Below are positions 57,424-64,000 of a DNA stretch of 64,000 nucleotides, in pieces. The stretch covers positions 1-64,000 of the forward strand of contig WTGF01000094.1 of NCBI GenBank assembly GCA_011525385.1, written 5' to 3'. The stretch's first letter is position 1; each line of letters opens with the position of its first letter. Position numbers and translations under genes: made by a program. The notes beneath the pieces are model-generated. The model did not search any database and had not been told where the DNA came from. It saw only the letters and a list, made by a program, of their open reading frames with translations. Origin of the DNA: Chloroflexota bacterium (lineage in GTDB: Bacteria > Chloroflexota > Anaerolineae > Aggregatilineales > Phototrophicaceae).

Positions 57424-59532
57424 ATGGCATTTGAATTGGAAGCTTTGGTCGGCCACCTTTATATTATCGGGGGCCGACCGATCAATGTTAACCCGCCCGG
57501 CGCGCTGGTCGTGGTAGCGCCGCAGGACGCCGCCCGAGGCCGTGAGGGCGATACTTTTTTCACGTTGATTGTCCCCTCGGGAACGATTGCGCCAACCACG
57601 TTTTATGAGCAATTGGCGGTATTGGCGGCGGAACGCTATTTCAATACCGGCGGCAGCGTCACGATTGCCATGCGAACGATGTTTCAAGTGCTTAACCGCA
57701 ACCTTTACGAACACAATCAAGCGCATAGCGAGTATGAGCAGCAGCAATTTGAGGCCAGCGCCATCGTTGCCGTCCTGCATGGGGACGATATGTACGTCGC
57801 GCGCGTTGGTCCGGTCGTCTCGGTATTGCAGACAGTTGGCTTGACCCTAACTTTCCCCGATGATTTTACCCAGGAAGAATCGCTCTACAGCGCGCCTTTG
57901 GGCATCTCGCCGGAACCGGAAGTTGCTATGGTGCGTTATGGCGTCGATGCGGGCAGCCGTCTGGTGCTCGCTGATGCCAACCTGTGTGAGATCCCTGTCG
58001 ATCAGCTAACCAGCATATTGTTGGAAAACGACATTAAACAAGTCTTGGACAGTCTGCGCAATACGATCAGGGTACAGGGACAATTGATGCTGGTGGAATT
58101 GGTTCCGCCGAACATCGAAAGCCCGGTACCGGCAGCGCCAGGCGAATCTTCGCTTGAGGTAAGCGCGAAGTTGAACGAAGCTCGGCTGCAATTGGAAAGC
58201 GACGGGTCGAGCGGACCGGTTCAGCGCAAGCGCGGATTGAGCGCCGTTTTGCGTTGGGGATTGGCGCGGTTGGCAGGGCGCGCGGCAGCCGTCGTTGGTG
58301 GCCTAAGCCGCTTGTTTCAGCGCTTTCTACCCTTGCCGCAACCTGGCAGTGACCGCAATCCCGCTGCGGGTTCGATGGCTTTGGCTGTCCTGCTGATACC
58401 CTTGTTCATTGTTGCTGTTGTCGTATTCTCCTGGGTCTCCAATACCGGGGAATCCGAATTTGAACAGTGCCTGCAACGATTGCAGGAGACAGCGAGCCTG
58501 GCGCGCTCTATGGACAACAGTAATCGCAGGAGTATCACCTCTGCCTGGAATGCGGCGCTGCAAGTCGTCGATGTTTGCGACAATATGCGACCTGACGATC
58601 CCGTGATCGAAGCGATGCGTCAAGAAGCGCAGGATGTTGTTGATACGCTCAACAATGTGCAGCGTCGCGTCGCTAATCCGTTGACGAATTTCCAGAATGC
58701 CAGCATCGCGCGTCTCCGGCTCAAGGGCACCGACATGTATGCGCTGGATACCAAGAATCACCTGGTATATCGTATAAAGATCTCGGACGATGGCACGGAG
58801 GCGGAGCGACAGGAGCCGGTGCCCAACATGCGGCGCGGAGCCACGGTAGACGGATTCAGCATCGGGCAAATCGTCGATATCGCCTTTGACGATGTTTCCA
58901 ACGAACTGGCGATGATCGACGAAAATGGCACGCTGGTTCGTTGCCGGCCACAGTTTATCATGATCTGCAACGCGCAGCGCATTCTGGGCGTCGAGCAGTG
59001 GGAAAACCCGTCGGCGCTGACGGTTTGGGGACGCCGACTGTACATACTGGATAGCGAAGGTGGGCAAATCTGGAAGTACGATCCCTCCGGCGCCAGTTAT
59101 CCCAGCGCGCCTCGGGAATATTTCACCAAGGACGCGCGTCCAAATCTGCGCAACGTCGTCGATTTCACCATCAGCCAGGCTGGCGATGTTTACGTCTTGT
59201 ACGATGACGGGGTCATGAAGAAATACAATGCCGGTGAAGAGAGGGCCTTCGCTTTTAGCGGATTCAACGAGGGCAGTGAACTTTACACGACCATGACCGA
59301 GGGCTTTTATCTCAATGACAGTCCCTTTGCGCCAGCATTTTTTGTGATTAGTCGCGGCGCCCGCGCGGTATACGAGACAACGCTTGCGGGTACTTTTATG
59401 GACAGCTATCAAGCGGTGGAGCAAGACAAATTTGAATTGCTCTCTGCCATAGTAGCCTATCCGATCCACGATATCATCTATGTGGCTTCTGGAAACAGCA
59501 TATTCCGCTTGCACAAGAGTCCCAATACCTAG
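57424..59532 (+). CDS. PP2C-like N-terminal domain, single TM, C-terminal beta-propeller/NHL-like domain
   Basis: ASAIVAVLHGDDMYVARVGPVVSVLQ, GSRLVLADANLCEI; TM AVLLIPLFIVAVVVFSWV; repeats LYILDSEGGQIWKYD, DVYVLYDDGVMKKY. Confidence 0.65.
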   Translation: MAFELEALVGHLYIIGGRPINVNPPGALVVVAPQDAARGREGDTFFTLIVPSGTIAPTTFYEQLAVLAAERYFNTGGSVTIAMRTMFQVLNRNLYEHNQAHSEYEQQQFEASAIVAVLHGDDMYVARVGPVVSVLQTVGLTLTFPDDFTQEESLYSAPLGISPEPEVAMVRYGVDAGSRLVLADANLCEIPVDQLTSILLENDIKQVLDSLRNTIRVQGQLMLVELVPPNIESPVPAAPGESSLEVSAKLNEARLQLESDGSSGPVQRKRGLSAVLRWGLARLAGRAAAVVGGLSRLFQRFLPLPQPGSDRNPAAGSMALAVLLIPLFIVAVVVFSWVSNTGESEFEQCLQRLQETASLARSMDNSNRRSITSAWNAALQVVDVCDNMRPDDPVIEAMRQEAQDVVDTLNNVQRRVANPLTNFQNASIARLRLKGTDMYALDTKNHLVYRIKISDDGTEAERQEPVPNMRRGATVDGFSIGQIVDIAFDDVSNELAMIDENGTLVRCRPQFIMICNAQRILGVEQWENPSALTVWGRRLYILDSEGGQIWKYDPSGASYPSAPREYFTKDARPNLRNVVDFTISQAGDVYVLYDDGVMKKYNAGEERAFAFSGFNEGSELYTTMTEGFYLNDSPFAPAFFVISRGARAVYETTLAGTFMDSYQAVEQDKFELLSAIVAYPIHDIIYVASGNSIFRLHKSPNT

Positions 59533-59656
59533 CGACGCTCGTCAGGCGCGGCTCACGTTCCCGATCCCAGCGGCGCGCCCAGCGAAGAACATGTAAAATC
59601 CAGCCACGGGCGTCTATACTGTGGCAAATTAGCTAGCGATTGAAGGTGGAGCGAAC

Positions 59657-60313
59657 ATGAGCAAGAGAGTACTGATCGTTTATGGCGGCTGGGACGGTCA
59701 CGATCCCAATGAGACCTCACATTTATTCGCGGGACTGATGAAAGACGCGGGGGTGGACGTGACGCTCTCGAAATCATTGGATAGCTTCCTTGACGCCGAT
59801 CTGATGGGATCTGTCGATATGGTCGTGCCGGTGTACACCATGAGCACAATTACAGCCGAGCAAGAAGCGGGTTTGCTGAATGCGGTCCGCGAAGGTGGCG
59901 TTCATGTCGCGGGATGGCATGGCGGCATGGCGGATGCTTTCCGCCAGAATACCGAGTATCAGTTCATGGTTGGCGGGCAGTGGGTGGCGCATCCGGGCAA
60001 TATCATCGATTATCGCGTCAACATTCGCGATCAGACGCATCCGATCACGGCGGGCATCGCCGATTTTGATATGCATTCGGAGCAGTACTATATGCATACC
60101 GACCCATCAAACCAGGTCCTCGCAACAACGACGTTCAGCGGTGATCACGCCGACTGGGTCGATGGCACAGTGATGCCTGTGGTTTGGACGCGGCGGTATG
60201 GAAAGGGCAAGGTATTCTATTGCTCGCTGGGGCATGTCATAGGCGATTTCGATGTCCCGGAAGCCCGCGAAATTGTGCGCCGCGGTCTACTATGGACGAT
60301 TGATTGCCTGTAG
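59657..60313 (+). CDS. ThuA-like domain protein
   Basis: [50 protein letters not shown]. Confidence 0.88.
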   Translation: MSKRVLIVYGGWDGHDPNETSHLFAGLMKDAGVDVTLSKSLDSFLDADLMGSVDMVVPVYTMSTITAEQEAGLLNAVREGGVHVAGWHGGMADAFRQNTEYQFMVGGQWVAHPGNIIDYRVNIRDQTHPITAGIADFDMHSEQYYMHTDPSNQVLATTTFSGDHADWVDGTVMPVVWTRRYGKGKVFYCSLGHVIGDFDVPEAREIVRRGLLWTIDCL

Positions 60314-60327
60314 AAGCGGGGCTTGCT

Positions 60328-61107
60328 TTATTCTGTGTCGCAGGGCGCCATGCGCCGCCGAATTGGGGAGAGATCGCGGTGGCGGAACATGATCTGTAGG
60401 ACGCGCAGCGCCGCCTCCCCGGCGATAGAGGGCGACATCTTGGACACGCCGCGCTCGCGGTCCGGAAAATGTATCGGGATCTCCTTGATCCTGTAACCGA
60501 GTCTGTACATCACATAGATGACTTCTACTTGAAAGACGTACCCGTTTGCCTTGATCCGGTCCAGGTCCAGGCCGATGAGGCAATTGCGATGGAACAGCCG
60601 GAACCCGCCCGTGGTATCACGGACAGGAATCCCCAGGATGCTCGGCGTATAAAGCCGATTCGCCCACCAGCTGAGCAGCTTGCGGATGGGACCCCAGCGC
60701 TCGTCTACGCTGCCGCCGGCGACATAACGCGACCCTAGTACGACATCGTGTGTTCGCGCTTCTTCCAGCAATTGCGGGATGTATTTGGGCTGATGTGAGA
60801 AATCGGCATCCATCTGAATGATCAGTTGAGCGTCGAGGACCAACGCGCGTTTGTAGCCCGCTATGTACGCCGGTCCCAAGCCTTGCTTTTGCGGTCGATG
60901 CAGGACGTTGACCTTGCCCCGGTATGCTTGGCTTTGGGCGATTTGATCGGCGATTTTGCCCGTGCCGTCCGGGGAATTGTCGTCGACGATCAGCAGATGG
61001 AAGTTCCTAATATCTAGCCTGAAAAGAGCGTCGACAAGTTCAGGTATGTTTTCCCGCTCATTGTAGGTCGGCAGGATGACCATCACTTTAGGGAACTCGG
61101 CAGACAT
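60328..61107 (-). CDS. Polyprenol monophosphomannose synthase-like GT2 glycosyltransferase
   Basis: VMVILPTYNERENIPELV, LLIVDDNSPDGTGKIAD, IIQMDADFSHQPKYIP, GSRYVAGGSV, DTTGGFRLFHR. Confidence 0.93.
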   Translation of the reverse strand: MSAEFPKVMVILPTYNERENIPELVDALFRLDIRNFHLLIVDDNSPDGTGKIADQIAQSQAYRGKVNVLHRPQKQGLGPAYIAGYKRALVLDAQLIIQMDADFSHQPKYIPQLLEEARTHDVVLGSRYVAGGSVDERWGPIRKLLSWWANRLYTPSILGIPVRDTTGGFRLFHRNCLIGLDLDRIKANGYVFQVEVIYVMYRLGYRIKEIPIHFPDRERGVSKMSPSIAGEAALRVLQIMFRHRDLSPIRRRMAPCDTE

Positions 61108-61272
61108 ATCATTCTCGCCCTGGGTTCGCTCAAGCGCCTCGCCAGGTGAAGTGGTCTCTTCCAAAATCATCCGTCACTGTCCATGCCGAGAGACTGAGCG
61201 CGATGGTACCCCGCCGTGAATATCCATTGTATATTCGTCTCAGTTAGATCTGGATGGAAATCAGGAGGCTTT

Positions 61273-63276
61273 CTAGTCGTCGAGAAGCGAATTGACGGCT
61301 TCGGCAACATGCCCCGGTGTAAGACCGAGTTCTTCGTAGATTCTCGTGTAGGGCGAGCTGGCCCCGAAGCGGTCGATCCCCAGCGCGATCCCTTCGTCGC
61401 CGATGTAGCGTTCCCAACCGAGCGTGGCCCCTGCTTCAATGCTGACGCGGCGACTTATGTCGGCGGGCAAGACGCTCTCGCGATAGTCGTCGTCCTGCTC
61501 TTCAAAACGCTTCCAACAGGGCATCGAAACTACCCGCACGCGGATATCCGACTCTTCGAGCAGTTCTGCGGCTGCCAGCGCGATGCTTACTTCGCTGCCG
61601 GTCGCCATAATGATCGCGTCAATATCGCCTGACGCATGTTCGGAAAGGACGTATGCGCCGCGGGTAACGCCTTCATGTATGCCTCGGTCGTTGCCGGCGA
61701 GCACCGGCAGATCCTGCCGACTGAGCACGATAGCCGCCGGATGATCAAGCTCGGCAATAGTCGCCCAGGCGCCGACGGTCTCCGTGGCGTCTGCCGGCCG
61801 GAATACATAAAGATTGGGCATGGCGCGCAGCGCCATCAAATGTTCAATGGGTTGATGGGTCGGTCCGTCTTCGCCAAGGCCGATACTGTCGTGCGTGAAG
61901 ACGTAGACAGTTGGGATGTCCATCAGCGCGCCCAGGCGCAGCGCCGGACGCATGTAGTCGCTGAAAGTAAAGAATGTGGCGCTATATGGCTTGACGATTC
62001 CCCCGTGCAGAGCCAGACCGTTGACGATAGCTCCCATCCCGTGTTCCCGGACGCCGAAGCGCAAGTTTCGTTCGGCCGCCCGTCCGGGACCCGTATCATT
62101 GGCGCCTTTGATCAAGGTCTTGGTACTGCCAGCCAAGTCGGCATCGCCGCCGATCATGGTCGGCGCATGGCGGGCTAGCGCATTCAGCGCGTCACCGCCG
62201 GCGTTGCGCGTGGCGACCTGTTGACCGGCTTGCCAACTAGGCAATTGGTCGCGCCAACCCTCGTTGAATTGCCCGGCTTGGGCGCGATCCCATTCGCTTG
62301 CCAAATCGGAATATGCGCCGCGCCAAGCGTCAAACGCGAGATTCCATTCCGCTTCGGCAGCCGCGCCCGCATCAAGGGCGCTGCGGAAGTGCTGCAAAGC
62401 CTCTGTCGGAATGAAGAATTTGGCATCCGGATCCCAGCCGAGAGCTTCTTTCGCCAGTCTTACTTCGTCGGCGCCGAGCGGACTGCCATGCGCGTCACTG
62501 GTTCCCTGCTTGTTGGGGCTGCCGTGACCGATGATGGTGCGTACCGCGATCAGGCTCGGTTTGTCCGTGACGGACTTCGCCGCTGTTATTGCTTGATCAA
62601 TTGCTGCGACGTCCGTACCGTCAGGTACACGGCTATAATGCCATCCCATCGCCCGGAAGCGCATGGCGATATCTTCGGTGAGAATCATGTCGGCATCACC
62701 GTCCAATGTGATTTGATTGTCGTCGTACAGGAATATCAGCTTGCCTAAGCCCCAATGACCGGCCAAGGCCGTTGCTTCTATACAGACGCCTTCCATTAGG
62801 TCGCCGTCGCTGACTAAGGCATAGGTGTAGTGATCAACAATCGTTCGACCGTCCCGGTTGAAGTGTTTGGCGAGATACGCTTCCGCCAGCGCCAAGCCTA
62901 CGGCCGTGGCCGCGCCTTGCCCCAGCGGGCCCGTTGTAGTCTCTACGCCTGGCGTATCGCCGTATTCCGGATGTCCCGGGGTGCTGCTGCCGAATTGCCG
63001 GAAATTCTTTATTTCCTCAAGTGACAGGTCGTAACCAGTAAGATGCAAAAGCGAATAAAGCAGCATCGAACCATGCCCGGCGCTCAATACGAAGCGATCG
63101 CGATTTGCCCAGTTCGGGTTTTTCGGGTTATGGCGGAGGTGCTTCGTCCACAGCGCGTACGCTAGTGGCGCCGCGCCCATCGGCAAGCCCGGATGGCCAC
63201 TGTTTGCCTTTTGCACCGCATCCATTGACAGGGTCCGGATCGTATTGATCGCCAAAGTCGCTAATTCTGCCACCAC
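61273..63276 (-). CDS. tkt: Transketolase
   Basis: [77 protein letters not shown]. Confidence 0.97.
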   Translation of the reverse strand: MVAELATLAINTIRTLSMDAVQKANSGHPGLPMGAAPLAYALWTKHLRHNPKNPNWANRDRFVLSAGHGSMLLYSLLHLTGYDLSLEEIKNFRQFGSSTPGHPEYGDTPGVETTTGPLGQGAATAVGLALAEAYLAKHFNRDGRTIVDHYTYALVSDGDLMEGVCIEATALAGHWGLGKLIFLYDDNQITLDGDADMILTEDIAMRFRAMGWHYSRVPDGTDVAAIDQAITAAKSVTDKPSLIAVRTIIGHGSPNKQGTSDAHGSPLGADEVRLAKEALGWDPDAKFFIPTEALQHFRSALDAGAAAEAEWNLAFDAWRGAYSDLASEWDRAQAGQFNEGWRDQLPSWQAGQQVATRNAGGDALNALARHAPTMIGGDADLAGSTKTLIKGANDTGPGRAAERNLRFGVREHGMGAIVNGLALHGGIVKPYSATFFTFSDYMRPALRLGALMDIPTVYVFTHDSIGLGEDGPTHQPIEHLMALRAMPNLYVFRPADATETVGAWATIAELDHPAAIVLSRQDLPVLAGNDRGIHEGVTRGAYVLSEHASGDIDAIIMATGSEVSIALAAAELLEESDIRVRVVSMPCWKRFEEQDDDYRESVLPADISRRVSIEAGATLGWERYIGDEGIALGIDRFGASSPYTRIYEELGLTPGHVAEAVNSLLDD

Positions 63277-63514
63277 ATCGCTCCAATCTTGTGTCCACTC
63301 GCGTTGCCCTGTGCATTATAACACCGGTTAATGGATGATGGTTGAGCAGGTTTTGCTGAAACGCCAGGAGGCCGTATCAACCAGAAGTGGCGTCAAGCGC
63401 CAAGTTTACTTTGTCAGGGATACCGCAAGAGTGAAGGCGGATCACTGCGGTTCGGTCAATATTATGGAGGCTCGGCTGGTCGAGAGGATTCGTTCAGGTA
63501 TCGCCGAAAACAAA

Positions 63515-63538
63515 AAGGTGAATACTGGTATTCACCTT
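63515..63538 (-). terminator. Rho-independent terminator downstream of spoVS
   Basis: AAGGTGAATA CCAG TATTCACCTT TTTGTTTT on minus strand. Confidence 0.85.
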
Positions 63539-63594
63539 CTCGTCGACATTTGCTGATTGCTTGGCGATCGCCAACCAGGATGATCAACTGCTCT

Positions 63595-63933
63595 TTAGGG
63601 ACGCGGTTCAACGCGGAAGCGAACCGCCGTGCGCTCTTGACCGTCGATATCGACCTCTGTGAAGTAGGGCGTGCTGACGATGTCGATTTCATCCCGTTCC
63701 AGGTATCCCCTGGCAATTGCCAACGCTTTCACGGCTTGGTTAACCGCGCCCGCGCCAATGGCTTGAACCTCGGCAAGATGATGCTGTCGCATAACACCGG
63801 CAATGGCGCCTGCCACCGCGGTCGATCGCGAACGAGCCGAGACCTTGATTATATCCGGTTTATCTTCCGAGTATGGTCCAACGTCTTCTAGGTAAGAATC
63901 GGTCAGGGGTACGTGGCTTTCGTATTCGGACAT
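63595..63933 (-). CDS. spoVS: Stage V sporulation protein S family
   Basis: DIIKVSARSRSTAVAGAIAGVMRQHHLAEVQAIGAGAVNQAVKALAIARGYLERDEIDIVSTPYFTEVDIDGQERTAVRFRVEPRP. Confidence 0.93.
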   Translation of the reverse strand: MSEYESHVPLTDSYLEDVGPYSEDKPDIIKVSARSRSTAVAGAIAGVMRQHHLAEVQAIGAGAVNQAVKALAIARGYLERDEIDIVSTPYFTEVDIDGQERTAVRFRVEPRP

Positions 63934-64000
63934 TCATCCCCCCTCTTGTCGGGAACAACCTTCGCAATACATAGAATAGCGTTAACGCAATTTTACAACT

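Overview
The window reads as a chromosomal segment of a probable Chloroflexota/Anaerolineae-like bacterium (taxonomy is inference). No rRNA, tRNA, CRISPR array, transposase, integrase or reverse transcriptase was recognised. Housekeeping genes flank a large accessory region. Left flank (0-20 kb): Wzz-like protein, a small decayed defence-type patch (PIN-like protein, C-terminal scrap of an Eco57I/TaqI-type DNA methyltransferase, two-gene TIR/deoxyribosyltransferase-like cassette), Zn-alcohol dehydrogenase, HtpG, two tandem VOC proteins, CinA-C/PncC, Uma2, DinB-like, TPR/PPC protein, aldo/keto reductase, DUF1028, GT39-like, NfeD and stomatin. Right flank (46-64 kb): large Ser/Thr kinase-like protein, YfhO-flippase fusion, PCuAC-like copper protein, PP2C-like/beta-propeller protein, ThuA, Dpm1-like GT2, transketolase, SpoVS. 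The most unusual part is ~20.0-45.85 kb, entirely on the minus strand. It holds (i) six tandem paralogous ~155-aa phage-structural-like proteins (MAWTTPKTDW...AQFWVREI), (ii) two phage tail-tube-like proteins, one fused to Fn3-like repeats, and (iii) seven two-gene modules, each an N-terminally conserved / C-terminally variable protein (mostly with a degenerate M23-like domain) followed by a secreted WD40-like protein, in the order BA-GH-DC-BA-GH-DC-BA (~7.7-kb super-repeat). Only the first module (B3) has a complete proline-rich N-terminus and a normal ATG. The others look like 5'-truncated orphan cassettes. Both arrays carry the same ~100-nt intergenic leader: a hairpin with invariant loop GGCTTGYGACAGGGC and sequence-divergent but mostly complementary stems, then TTCACARA, then a second conserved TTGATGYTTWR loop next to the RBS. 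This leader/cassette architecture is the best candidate for an undescribed system.
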